A stretch of DNA of 64,000 nt, taken from assembly GCA_024114885.1 (NCBI GenBank), contig CP099418.1, forward strand, positions 2,852,001 to 2,916,000. Direction: 5' to 3'. This document shows, piece after piece, positions 1 to 10,800 of this stretch; positions within the stretch are counted from its first letter, which is position 1, and every line of letters starts with the position of its first letter. Source of the stretch: Septoria linicola (Eukaryota > Ascomycota > Dothideomycetes > Mycosphaerellales > Mycosphaerellaceae). A model generated the notes under the pieces. The model did no database searches, was not told the origin of the DNA, and saw nothing but the letters and a program-made list of their open reading frames with translations. A program made the position numbers and the translations under genes.

Positions 1-1632
1 TGAGCCCAATCAGAGTTGTTGTAATGCCGATGCCGTTCCCAAAACCGCATAAACCTGCACAAGTTAGCGCCAACGAGAGCCAACTTGAAGTAGTTTTGAC
101 TTACACATTCCGATGAGAATAGCGTCGGTGTTGTTTACCAAACGTCCGGAAAATAAGAACACGACGATGATACCGATGGTCAGAGTCGTGTAGGCAATGA
201 TGGTCAGCGTGTAGTATCGGCCAGTGGCTCGCATGTAGTGTCCTGCCAACACACTGCCGAGAACGCCAGTGATGACGCTAGGGATGAGCAGCAGGCCAGC
301 TTCCGTCGCAGTGGCATCGATGGCCGTCTGAAAGTACAGCGGAATGTAGAAAATGGTGGAAAGCCAGCCAGCCATTGAGAAGAAGTTGCATGCATAGCAC
401 GCAACCAGGGTACGGTCAAAGATGATGCGACTAGGTGCGAATGGCTCACTCGCAACGCGCGTTTCAACGACGACAAAAGCAATCCAGAGGAGTGCAGAGC
501 TGCTTAGCGCGGACAGCGTCACAGGCGACGACCAGCTATCATTGCTCCCACGATCGAAGCCAAGCAGTAGAGTAAAGACTGCGCTGATGAGCATGGTAGC
601 ACCCATCAAATCGATGCGCAGCAAGCGCTTGCGCAAACTGTCAGTGTGCTTTCCTGTAGGCAGATGTAGTGTCAATGACACAGCTACGCATGCTAGAATG
701 CACAATGGAACCTGTACCAAGAAAGCATATCGCCATCCGATGTGGTCAGCAGCAATACCTCCTGCGTGATGAGTGTAGAGATTAGCATGTTACGTCCCAC
801 ATGACCTGCACATCAAGATCGACATACCTAGAGGAGCGCCAGCAGAAGCTCCTGCAGCATATATGATGGTGATATAGCCTTGCCATTGCCCACTTCCTCG
901 TAAAGTGCATGTGTCCGAAAAGATAATGCTGACGCAGGTGGACATTGCCGCGGCCCCAATCGCCTGCCAGGCTCTTGCGATCACGAGCTGGCTGATGTTT
1001 CTAGCAAGTCCACAAGCTAGAGGGATGAAACGTCGTTAGCGAATGCCTCACGTGGTCGCAGTTGACTCTTACCCAAGCACCCCAGAGCAAAATTGACATA
1101 GCCAAAGAGCAGACATTCCTTACGGCCGAATAGATCACTCAGCTTGCCAAAGAGAGGTTGAAAACATGTCAGTGTCATGAAGTACCTACAACAGGAAAGC
1201 TGGGCCAGTCACTAAGACTATTTGCTTCGAATCTTGGCTGTCTTACGATGTTGCAATCCAGCTTGTCGAGGTCAAGGCGTTAAGCTCGCTGCCGAATCGA
1301 CCATATGCAGACACGACCAATGTCTGATCGGCTGCCGAGAGGAATACGCCAATGGCGATAGCCGGGAACACATATTTCAGCTTTTTCTTGACTTCTGGCA
1401 AGCCCTCGTCCTCGTCATGTCGTTCGTCAAGTGACTGGCTTTCGACAGCCTCTTCAGTTATGGTTGGGCCTTTGTGCAGATTATCGAACGTGCCATGCGT
1501 GGCTCGCGTCTCGTCTGGGGAACAGACTGGCTTGCGATATTTGGAGGGATCCACGGAAGTCGATAGCAAGGGCGAGATCTCAGATAGAAAGTCGTTGTCT
1601 TTGGCTTCCATCTTGTGCTTAGTAGCATTCAT
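1..1632 (-). CDS. MFS transporter, DHA2/vacuolar amino-acid type, 3' end outside window
   Basis: Membrane transporter of the major facilitator superfamily, closest in style to fungal vacuolar basic amino-acid permeases (VBA/Fnx1 group); substrate is inferred only. Five exons are read on the minus strand: 1632-1247, 1185-1073, 1016-828, 761-105 and 54 to beyond base 1, with GT-AG introns of 50-66 bases. Joining them restores the loop after TM2 (GKLSDLFGRK, MFS motif A) and a TM5 antiporter motif (GAPLGG followed by WRYAF). A soluble acidic N-terminus of roughly 85 residues precedes TM1 (YVFPAIAIGVFLSAADQT). The open frame runs upstream to a TTG at 1644; the first ATG is at 1632, with a second at 1611. 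The C-terminal helices lie off the left edge. Family assignment is firm, substrate is not. Confidence 0.88.
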
Positions 1633-2397
1633 CAGAGGTGACAAGTGGCACCAGATACGAGCGCAAAGAAGAATCTTTGCCCAACGAGCTCAATAATATT
1701 ATACAGGCGATAGGTTACACGAGCTGGAATCGTCCATAAATGTACAGGGAGTGCATTTGTTTCGAACGATCGACAACCTGGTAGTTAGTCTCGCTGGCCC
1801 GATATGCCGTGGCCCAGTAGCGATGAACGCCGTGGAGTCTGTTGTGCATTCACTTGTGCCACTAAGAGCCATGCCCTGCACATTCGAGGCATCTCTTTTT
1901 TGCTCGTTATTCCCTGCCAACCGTGGTATGTAAGCATGATAGCCATTTCACGGTGGCTGCGAAGTGCCCCTCGTACTTTCAAGCCTACAGATCCTCTTGT
2001 CGAGCAAGTCAACATAATGCAAGTTAACGAAAGGTGAAGATGGTAAGTCATCAAGTAGAACGGCGACAAGCATACCCCGGCGTAGTGGAGTCGATTGGCG
2101 AGCGAATCACCACAATCAGGGCACATGCTTCCGTCCATCGGCTGTGTTTCCCAACTTCAAGTTCTCGAGGTATTGATCAGCGGCAAACAGACAGAAATGT
2201 CATCGTCTCGCGGCATACCGGCGAAGGGTGCCAGTAGAACACAAGCAATTGCTTCAGCTCACAAACATGGTGCCGATGAGTCGCTCGCCAAATCTGTAGA
2301 GCAAGGTACAGAAAGATAGGCAAGCACGCCTTCGACAACGAAGTGGAGGCTCATTTCATCAATAGGCGAAGCTGAACTGCCCGCGACCACAGCACAC
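1633..2397. promoter_or_regulatory. Divergent intergenic region between MFS transporter and unknown gene
   Basis: About 765 bases separate two divergent starts and must hold both promoters. Several short frames cross it on both strands, but none shows motifs, splice continuity or a convincing product. No TATA box, repeat or RNA gene was recognised. Confidence 0.4.
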
Positions 2398-2988
2398 ATG
2401 AGTCTGCCTATCGATGATGGCGAGTTTGCAGCCGCTGGTCCGTTGCTGCAGAGATCAAGCACTGTAGACAACGACGTTGAGGCAGACGTACCATATCCAG
2501 AAATGGAAGACCAACCGACATTACAACCTCCTGACAACTTCAAGCCATTCTTCACATTAGTAGAAGATCCCGTTACTGGAGAACACCACCATCCGACAGT
2601 ACACTACATCTTCGCTGACGACGACCCTGAAATCCTATCGAATGCTGCGCTCGAGACGCTGGACACAAGCCAACATACGGAGAGCTTTGAGTCTGATCGA
2701 ATCGTGCTAGTTGATATGGGTCCTGATGGACGGCAAGTAGGGTCGACATGTTCATTTTCCTCGAAGTGGCAAGGTATAGGGACCAGTGTTACGCAAGCTC
2801 CGTCTTGGGGCAATGATAGCGTCATGCCCAAGCAGCTCATGCTACGCATATCTGGACATGGATCGAACTCTCGATACCGAGATGGCCTGGCCATGAAGCA
2901 TGACGTGCATGAACTGATCAAGTCATTGGATGAGGTACAAGACGGCCTGGAGACTGTGATGAGGCGCACAGGAGATGACGCGCAATAG
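2398..2988 (+). CDS. Conserved-looking hypothetical protein, 196 aa
   Basis: Single uninterrupted frame from an ATG at 2398. I do not recognise a named family. The protein is acidic and soluble, with no signal peptide or membrane segment. Its middle (about residues 46-82: FKPFFTLVEDPVTGEHHHP, then HYIFADDDPEIL) reads like an ordered conserved core flanked by lower-complexity arms, and the C-terminus (about 165-190) is a charged probable helix. It is divergent from the MFS gene and convergent with Swc3, leaving 185 bases between stops. The gene is likely real because of its length, composition and the structured core; function unknown. Confidence 0.7.
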   Translation: MSLPIDDGEFAAAGPLLQRSSTVDNDVEADVPYPEMEDQPTLQPPDNFKPFFTLVEDPVTGEHHHPTVHYIFADDDPEILSNAALETLDTSQHTESFESDRIVLVDMGPDGRQVGSTCSFSSKWQGIGTSVTQAPSWGNDSVMPKQLMLRISGHGSNSRYRDGLAMKHDVHELIKSLDEVQDGLETVMRRTGDDAQ

Positions 2989-3173
2989 CTGCAGCTACTT
3001 GTCACGGCATGATGAAGGAAGTGATGAGCGAGCATAGTGCTTTCAACGTGAGCGTGTTCCGCGCAACAAGGGTATCTAAAACTGCAATATCGTACAAATG
3101 CCAAGTCATCATCATACCTCGTGTAATCATGATTACGGAAAGCCCCTGTTTCAGCCCAACAGGGTCGATGCGC

Positions 3174-4925
3174 TCAGGCCTCGCTAATCCTAACACTCTT
3201 TCTGGTCGCCCGTCTGGGGCGATCATCTGGTTCGACGGCGTGTTCAGTTGAAGCATGAGGAGTCTTCGCGGAGACCGTGGTGGATTGGCCAGCTACATCT
3301 GGTGTGGAAGCGTTCTCTGGTGTGCTCACGGTCCCAGACTGCCGCTTTGCAATATCTGCGTTGAGCTTCGATATGGACGTGGCTTTCTTGACGGCCTTTG
3401 GCCTAGGCTTGCCACGATCCTCAACTAAGGGCGTGGCCTCCTTGGAGAGATCATCGTCCGTAGTGGCAGTACTCTTGAACGGTAGGCGCATCGCAAGGTA
3501 CTGTTCAGGCACTCTAGTGCTGTGCTGCATGACTTCCTCCATATGTTTGCGCACTTCGTCAGCTGGCTTCACCCACCGTCGAATGCAATTGAGCAATTCC
3601 TCGCGTCCATAGGCGACTTCGATCATGATCGTGACAGGTTGCCAGTACTGTGCGCTTGGGTCAAGCCCCGTGACATCTACTGCCTGACCTCCTTTACGCG
3701 TGACGATGAAGCTAGCAAGTAGATGCTGGGGTGAGAGCGCTTCGAGTATGCTGTTCTGAGGAAATAGAAATCGATCCTCTGTAGCGCCAGTATCTTTGAA
3801 CGCAAGGATAACGGGTAGATTGGTGGACGGCGGCGGTGAAGCTGTCCAGGATGATTGCTGTCCATACTGCAGTGCAGCTTGTGGAGCGGCAGGGTATGGC
3901 GATGACCTTGGAGCCTGCTGGAGAGCTGCCTCGGACATTGATGCAGATTTGGCAGGGGCTGCCGCGTCGTACTGAATTGCGTTGGCTTGCTGATGTGCTT
4001 TGGTTGCAGTATCCTCTTCGTCTTGTTTCTGTTTGGTGATTATCGTAGTGAGCTCATCGATGTGCTTCTGAAATACCTTGAGCTGGTCTTGCGTTGCGTT
4101 GCCTGTGGCGACCTCTTTCATGAGCGCTTTGAGCTCGGGATTGCTTGATGCGCGTGTTGCGAGCATACTGATTACCGGGTCGGGCTTTTGTGCGTTGGGT
4201 GGTGTGGAAGATGCCGCTGAGCCTGTAGGCAGCATTCGTGGTCCTGGAGGCTGTGGTCTTTGGGGTGCGGGAGGCTTGGGGAGAGGGCCAGAACCAGCAT
4301 GCCCAGTAGCAGGAGGCAGCACCGGCGGCAGTGGACGACCTTGGTATTGCTGGCTTTGCTGCTGGCCATACTGTTGGGGAAGACGATACTGCTGATTCGG
4401 CTGCTGCTTGGGCACGGCAGGAGGTGGCTTCGTTCGCTCCTCCACATACATGTCGGCCACGAACAAATGCGGCTCGATGCGCATCCTGCATTCCCCTCTG
4501 CTCTTCATCCATTTCGCGTCGGGATTTTTGGGCGGAGGAGGCTTTGCGTTTTTGCCGGTCTCGGGCTTCACCCAGTACCGCTCGAAGATGCCGTCCGATA
4601 TCCATCTCAGTCGCGACTGCTCGAGCGACGTGGCCAACACGGCACTGGCTGCAATGGACTGATACTCGTCGTCTGACAGGCGCAATGGTTGTGGTTCTGG
4701 CAGGCTCGGCAGCGGCTTCGATTCTACCACCTTCGACACCAGCCGACTCATCTGCCTCTCGGGCGCTGGCGAGTTGGCTGCAGGTGACTGCGCTGCAGAC
4801 CCGCCATGAGTGGGAGTAGCAGCAACGGTAGTCTTCTGCTTTTTGGCTGCAGGCAACGACTCCTTGCGTGGTCGACCAGGCCCTTTCTTACGTGGTACCG
4901 TACCAGGCTCGTCTACCGTTGCCAT
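3174..4925 (-). CDS. SWC3: SWR1-complex protein 3 (Swc3), 583 aa
   Basis: Subunit of the SWR1 chromatin remodeller, which exchanges H2A for H2A.Z in the nucleus. After a basic N-terminus with an AT-hook-like GPGRPRK (residues 15-21) comes the SWC3 domain at about 68-165, with the segments LPSLPEPQPLRLSDDEYQSI, RLRWISDGIFERYW and MRIEPHLFVADMYVEER. The rest is low-complexity and rich in Q, P and A, with a more ordered stretch at about 370-480 and a basic tail. The frame extends 50 codons upstream to 5075, but that part is unlike a protein N-terminus and overlaps the divergent promoter, so ATG 4925 is chosen. No intron is needed. About 200 bases divide it from the hydrolase gene. Confidence 0.85.
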   Translation of the reverse strand: MATVDEPGTVPRKKGPGRPRKESLPAAKKQKTTVAATPTHGGSAAQSPAANSPAPERQMSRLVSKVVESKPLPSLPEPQPLRLSDDEYQSIAASAVLATSLEQSRLRWISDGIFERYWVKPETGKNAKPPPPKNPDAKWMKSRGECRMRIEPHLFVADMYVEERTKPPPAVPKQQPNQQYRLPQQYGQQQSQQYQGRPLPPVLPPATGHAGSGPLPKPPAPQRPQPPGPRMLPTGSAASSTPPNAQKPDPVISMLATRASSNPELKALMKEVATGNATQDQLKVFQKHIDELTTIITKQKQDEEDTATKAHQQANAIQYDAAAPAKSASMSEAALQQAPRSSPYPAAPQAALQYGQQSSWTASPPPSTNLPVILAFKDTGATEDRFLFPQNSILEALSPQHLLASFIVTRKGGQAVDVTGLDPSAQYWQPVTIMIEVAYGREELLNCIRRWVKPADEVRKHMEEVMQHSTRVPEQYLAMRLPFKSTATTDDDLSKEATPLVEDRGKPRPKAVKKATSISKLNADIAKRQSGTVSTPENASTPDVAGQSTTVSAKTPHASTEHAVEPDDRPRRATRKSVRISEA

Positions 4926-5126
4926 CTCATTCGCAATGCCTGATAATGCCTCCTCCCCATCGCTGCTCCATAAAATGCTCAGAGAGTGAAAGTAGAAGTG
5001 AAAGTCGTGCTCGAGCTCGACGCGAGGACAATTGACCGGCAGCTCCAGCCAATCACGGCCAACGTGCAGACGCACAATTCACTCTCGGCTTCACGTCGCC
5101 TTGTCAGTCACTTCCCACCACCCGCA
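4926..5126. promoter_or_regulatory. Short bidirectional promoter between Swc3 and hydrolase genes
   Basis: The two chosen ATGs are 201 bases apart and face away from each other, so both 5' regions share this interval. No specific factor site is claimed. Confidence 0.5.
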
Positions 5127-6702
5127 ATGAGCACAGCATCGCGGGCGCTGAGCAAGCTCGGCCTCGGACTCACTGCTGTGGTCGGCGTCTATGCAGTCTT
5201 GCTGGGCGTGTTGCTCACTCCTCGTATGCAAAGATTGTAAGCTTGGGCACCTCTGACATTCGGCACTGGACTGACCGTAGCAGTGCCTTGTATGTACAGC
5301 AGGGGTAGAGAGTATCGAGTGCATCTGACGAATGACCCAAGATACGCGAACAAATTTAACACGCTGAAATGGCGAGATGTGCATGATGGTACTCCACACG
5401 GTTTTGCCAGTAATCAAGTCACTCCGTTCAACCTTTCCACCGCAGATGGTGAGACGCTCTACGCATGGCACATCCTACCTTTGGACCAGTATGCACGCCA
5501 TGAGAAAGCTATCAGGGCGGAACAGCGTCCGCTCGATGGGCCAGTGCCCGATTTCACGCAGACTACTGCCTTCAAAGTGCTGAGATCCAACCAGCCGACT
5601 CCAGCGAGGGTAGTTGTGAGCTGTGAGTTTCACTGAGCTATCGCACTAACGTTGCCTCTAATGTGATCCAAAAGTTCACGGTAATGCTGGTCATATCGCA
5701 CAAGGCTGTCGTCCGGCCACTAATCGATTCATGGCTACTCAGCCCAATACTCACGTTTTCACGATAGAGTAGGGCCATCTGCACATGTCGAGAATAGACC
5801 CTTTGTGCTGATTTCACGTTAGCTATCGAGGATTTGGCCATTCCACTGGACATCCCACGGAGGCTGGACTGATCCTTGACGGCGTGTCGCTCGTGAATTA
5901 CATTGTCGCCGTAACACAGGTACCGCCGGAACGCGTTGTAATTCTTGGCCAAAGCCTAGGCACCGCTGTCTCCGCGGCAGTGGCCCTGTATTTTGCAGAC
6001 CCCAGCAGTGATCTGATACCGCACGCTGTGAGGGAAGCACAGCCGGAGCCAGGTACTGCATCGCCCACGACATTCGCTGGCGTGGTTCTAGCTGCCCCTT
6101 TTAACAGCATACCGACATTACTGCTGACTTATCGTATTGGGGGCTTGTTGCCTTTGCTACTCCCGCTGAGGCCACTGCCTTTCGCCGCCCGACTATTGAC
6201 TGCCAAAGTGACGGACAAGTGGCCAACTGCGGAGAGACTGCGAGCGTATTACTATGCTTTGGAGAGCAGTCCGAGCTTACGCAACGACGCAAGAGCATTG
6301 GGTTCAGTCCAACTCATGTAAGCATGCAATTGGTGCGTAGCCCTGTTCGCTTACTGACGATAGCGTTCTAGACACGCCTTGAATGATGCAGATATTCCAT
6401 ATCACCAGACAGAAATGATTTGTAGACGCATTCTCGACAAGCGCGACTCCAAGAGCGCATTGCAAGATGACGAATTTGAGCCGCGAGAGCTAATAGTAGG
6501 AGATAAAGGTGCCGCTGCCTTGAACGTGAAGCGTGAAGGCTTTCCCACACTTCGCTTTGAGTTGGTTGAACATGGAGGTAAGTCGGACAAAGCGCCTCTT
6601 CTGTTTGGTCTCAACTGACGCCCAACAGGGCACAACCACATCATAACATACAGCCCAGTAGCTTTGGCCGTGATCAAGGCTTTCGAAAATCTTCTCGACT
6701 AG
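5127..6702 (+). CDS. Alpha/beta hydrolase, ABHD12/Bem46-like, seven exons
   Basis: Membrane-anchored serine hydrolase. Proposed exons: 5127-5236, 5284-5304, 5342-5622, 5675-5768, 5823-6317, 6372-6577 and 6629-6702 (426 aa, in frame). One N-terminal membrane segment lies at about residues 10-31. The catalytic set is visible: oxyanion motif FHGNAGH, IDYRGFGHS, nucleophile elbow GQSLGT (Ser about 213), acid in HALNDADIPYH, and histidine in GHNHI near the C-terminus. The last five exons are well supported because splicing restores each motif. The 21-base second exon and the following 37-base intron are uncertain: they give the family-like join MQRFALY, but other joins near 5225-5345 are possible. 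Lipase or thioesterase substrate is not deducible. Confidence 0.82.
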
Positions 6703-7132
6703 CCAAGCTTGATCGCTTGTCAGAATGCTCGGAGCGTTGGAAGACTAGAAACATGGCTCACGCACAAGCGGGATGGACGCTCACTGAACGACCATGCCGA
6801 TGTTTCGGAATATGGAGCTTGCATGCGAGCTGCGCTGCCGCCGGACCGTCCTTCACGGCTACAACACATGCGCGTTCCATGCTTCACCTGCAGGCACTTC
6901 CGCACTTCGGCGCGAAACACAGCCAAACATCTGGCTCAGCCGGCTGGCCAGAAGAAGATTCCAACAAGACAAACATCAAAGCTTCCACAACTTTGTCACA
7001 TTCCAAATCGGAAATCAATGTGTCAACCCGAGGTTGACAAACATCGGCGACGGAAGAATCAGATCACAGTAGGTCAGTTTGTTCGCGCCATGCCTACAAC
7101 TCTTCTGACTCAAAAACCAGTAAACCAGCACT
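6703..7132. other. Intergenic region, no gene seen
   Basis: About 430 bases follow the hydrolase stop. Overlapping short frames exist on the plus strand but none has a recognisable domain. It presumably holds the hydrolase terminator and the promoter and 5' UTR of the next gene. Confidence 0.35.
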
Positions 7133-7498
7133 ATGCCGATGATGACAATCTCTCCGTCAATGCCGGCCATCGCCAAAGGTCAAATTCTCGAAGCTCTGTT
7201 GTGCGCCTCCTTTGGCCTGCACTCTGGCGGCAAAGCGGTGCTCGACTTCGCCAAAGCACTTTTCGGCAACGTCACAGTCTCCAATGCCGCTGAAGATCGC
7301 AAAGAAGACGAGAAGCTTGCGGGCATGGCAAACGGGGCCTGGGGCGAAGACGGAGCTCATTGTGCTCTCGCGCGGGCTTATTGTCTGCTCGTCGAGCATG
7401 GTGAGGATGGAAATGCCGACTGCCTTAAGACTATTGCATTGGGACGCTTCTTGAAAAAGGATTTTGAAGCGAAAGTAAAAGTGGTGCAGGACTGGTGA
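7133..7498 (+). CDS. Small hypothetical protein, 121 aa
   Basis: Frame from ATG 7133 to TGA 7498, with C- or G-ending codons like its neighbours, which suggests real coding sequence. It is soluble and helical in character, with Ala/Leu-rich segments (ILEALLCASFGLHSGGKAVL; HCALARAYCLLVEHGEDG) and no signal peptide. Family not recognised. The stop sits within a good donor sequence (gtgagc at 7495); splicing to an acceptor at 7544 would remove a 50-base intron and extend the protein to a stop at 7602 with a tail starting WRYWDRIG. It is convergent with the sorting-nexin gene. Confidence 0.55.
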   Translation: MPMMTISPSMPAIAKGQILEALLCASFGLHSGGKAVLDFAKALFGNVTVSNAAEDRKEDEKLAGMANGAWGEDGAHCALARAYCLLVEHGEDGNADCLKTIALGRFLKKDFEAKVKVVQDW

Positions 7499-7841
7499 GC
7501 TAGCTTGTCTATCGAAATGAGACGCGATACCAGGCTCTTCTCAGGCGATATTGGGACAGAATTGGGATGTCTTGTGGCGAGTCTACCCTCCACACGGGCT
7601 AGCCATTGGCTTCTAGGTCATCAGCATAGTCGACACATGATGAGAGTGACTTGTCGTCACAAGAGTCCACGGATTAGAACAGACACGCGAATACAAGAAG
7701 TGCAGTACCACTGTTCAATGCTTCTTCTCTACTACTTCTGGGAAGACGATACTAATAATCTCATCTACAAGTGTGAAGACAAGGTGCACGCTGCGATTGC
7801 TGTTAGCGTTCGGATCAACGGACTGTTTCTTGAGGCTGTAC
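7499..7841. other. Convergent intergenic region, no separate gene seen
   Basis: About 340 bases between converging stops. The first 104 bases may be an intron and last exon of the small upstream gene. Nothing else was identified. Confidence 0.35.
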
Positions 7842-10800
7842 TCACTTCAATCTGGGGTTATTGAGCATGGCGACGATCTTTCGACCTGCAGCCTGTGCAT
7901 TGGCCCTTCCAACGACGCTGCCAGCAATATCTGGTATTAGTGCTCCCAGCAAAAGTCCAGCTTCCTTTCTGGTTCGCGCCTTCTCAGCCGACGTTCGCGG
8001 TACAGAAGCAAGCCGCATCTTGCCATCTGGCCACATTGCACTCTTGAGGGTTTCGACATAGCCCGCGAGCTTACCATCCTGCAGAGCACTATTTGTGGCT
8101 TCCTTGACTTTGCGCTCAATCGTGCCTCCCAACAGCTGATGGAGAACAACAACCACTGTGCGCCCTCGTAGCCAGCTATTGCCCTTTGCTAACTCGAAAG
8201 TCTCCAGGAAGAGGTCGCAAATTGGCTTCACAAAGGGTTCCACTTCTTTCGCCTCATAAGCGTCCAGCTCAGCCTCAGCTTCTGTCGCAGTAGCAGGATC
8301 CTGAACGGCTGGGTCCAAGCTGTCGATGGCCGACGTCCCGTTCACGTGAGAAGTCGCCGCCGAGATGAGGTTCTGACCAGCTACTGACAATTGATCAAGC
8401 ACAGGGATATTGCCAAGGAACTCTTCCATACCATCTGAAACAGAGTTGTATATGCGAGTGACAAAGTCCTTGGCATCGGCTTGCGTACCATTACTTCCGT
8501 TCGTAGCTATAGCAGACTGCGACAGGAAGGCGCGGAGTTCTCGACTGCGACAGATTGCTGGTGCAAGTAGCAGAGAGCGCAAGTACTTCTCAAGAGTCGC
8601 CCGCCGTTTCTGGATGAAGTCTTTCTGCAGCGTGAACAACGTCTGTCGACGTGGGAAGTCGAGCTCCCTCACAGCGGGGAATCGCGCCTTCAGCCTCTTG
8701 TGCAGCTCGTGGAATTGACTGTAGCGGCGGGTGACCGACCAAGTCGCAGCGGGCATCTGTTCTCCAGCTTGCCGGTGTATTTCAACCACGTACAGAGCAT
8801 ACTCGTGCCCATCGTCCTCCTTTCCTACCATTACAGACTTGATGGTGATGAACGCCCGTCCGAAAAGACTATTGTCACTCTCTTGCACGATGTACTGCTG
8901 CTTCTGCATCTCTTTGCGTTTAATCTCTCGCTGCAAGCTTTGCTCTGATTTTCGTAGAATTCGCAGCTCTGCTTGATTGTTTGTCAACTCTGCTTTAGCA
9001 GACAAAGACTTAAGAACATTTCTCTGGGCACTCAGTCTCTCAATGTCTGCGTTCAAAACATCGATGGCTTCGGCGAGACCAAGGTCGCCGGCTGCGGCTT
9101 CTTCAACTTTCTCTTCTTCGACATCACTCGGTCCGTTTGAGTCCTCGCGCTCGTCCTCGGCAAACTTCTCCTGCTCATGCGCAAAAAGATCGTCAACGAA
9201 GACTCCTCGATTCGAAGGGCCGCCGACCAGACCCAAGGACGAGAGGCTCGGCTTCCCGCGCTCTGACAATTGTGAAGCACTTGTTGGAAGTGTCGGCCGC
9301 GCGAGTATATCACTAGAGCCTCGTCGACCATCTTCATCGAGTAAGCGCCGGCCATCGGCCTCGGAGAATAGACTGGCCTTGTCACGGTCGTCACTGACAA
9401 TGTTATCGAGCGCAGCCTGCATCTCCCTTACTGCCCTGGCCTCTTCTTGAGCTCGCCGAGCTGTTTCGCCGTCTGAGTCGTAGCTCTTCAAGCTTGACAT
9501 TGATTGCATCATGCCCTCGTTCTCGGTCTCTTCTCCGAAGAGTGGTGATCTGTCTTCACCAAAAAGTGCACCGCGACTACTCTCCGTCCCGTCATCCAGC
9601 GAACGTCTAGGTGCATCCGAGAAGAGGCTGCTACTGCGACCCACAGCCTTGAGGTCCGATGTAGATAGTACGGCCCGTCGAAGCTCGGGTTCCTTCTGCA
9701 GCGTGCCTGGCTGAGGCCTTCGAGAATGGCTCGGGGGAGTTGCAACTTCGCGCGAAGTACTTGACGTGGCCGACGAAGAAAGCGCTTCGTTGTCGCCATG
9801 TAGAGGTGGCCCGAACTTAACCTGATCCTCAATCGCAATCCACTTGTAGTACAGGTCAGTGCGCTTGAAAGCCTCATAATACTTTTCTTTCATAATGTTG
9901 TAGACCCTGGTCTGCATCCGTAGGACTTCCCGCCTGGCAGCAATATAATTCTCTGCAGTCGCCCTAGAACCAGCTTTCACATAGCTCTTCACGATTTGCA
10001 TCACATTGCTAGGTGTCTGCAGCTCTGGTTTTGACAAGTACTCTGCATACATCTGAGCAACATCCATACGATCTGGATCCGTTGCCAGCGATGCTGGTGG
10101 CTCGTCGTTGTCCCCTTCGAGCGGGTTCCGAAAGCCGTCCACCACCAAATAGAATTGCACAAGTCGCATCAGGTCCTGTCGATCCATATATTCCATGAAA
10201 TAGCTCAGTCCAGCGGCGTCATAGATTATCTCACGCAGAGGCGCCTGTCGCTTTCGTGCTGTAGATTCTTCATTCCGCGCTGCTGGTTGTGCTTTCAGCG
10301 CCGGGTTTGCTTCATCTGAGACGGAGAGTGATGCAATCTTCTGATCTAGCAGTCTACGTCCAGTCTCCAAGCGTCGAATGTAAGCCACGTCCTGGCCCTC
10401 GACTTGGGCGTCCCTCCTCAGCTGTAAGCTGACCTGGCTACGGAACAGACGTGCATCATTAAGAGTGCTGACATGTCTGACCGCTCTAATGAAGCGCTCA
10501 AATTGACGCTCGCTGTCGTAGGGTCGCATTCTTGGAAATTGGCTCCCTCGACCTGGCTTGCCTGGGGATGCAGGCGCGTGCTGATCGAGGGCGGCACGAA
10601 TTTTGCGGACTGACTTGCGGTCTCGAAGCATCGCGCCGCCCACTTTTACGATCTGTTGATTCCAGAAGTCTGGGTCAGCGAGCATGTTGAGGATCGGGCC
10701 AAGAACTGCGCATGCAACAAGTTCTCGGACGAGCACAGTCACCGCGGGACTAGACTTCATGTTCATGGGAAGCACGCTGGGAAGGATCTTCTCAATGAGC

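Noticed and set aside
204..769. Other-frame and opposite-strand open frames across the MFS gene, e.g. 422-769 plus
   Set aside because: Shadows of a gene whose minus-strand translation carries clear MFS motifs.
4926..5075. 50-codon N-terminal extension of Swc3
   Set aside because: Composition is unlike the family N-terminus and it would consume the divergent promoter; the AT-hook start at 4925 fits better.
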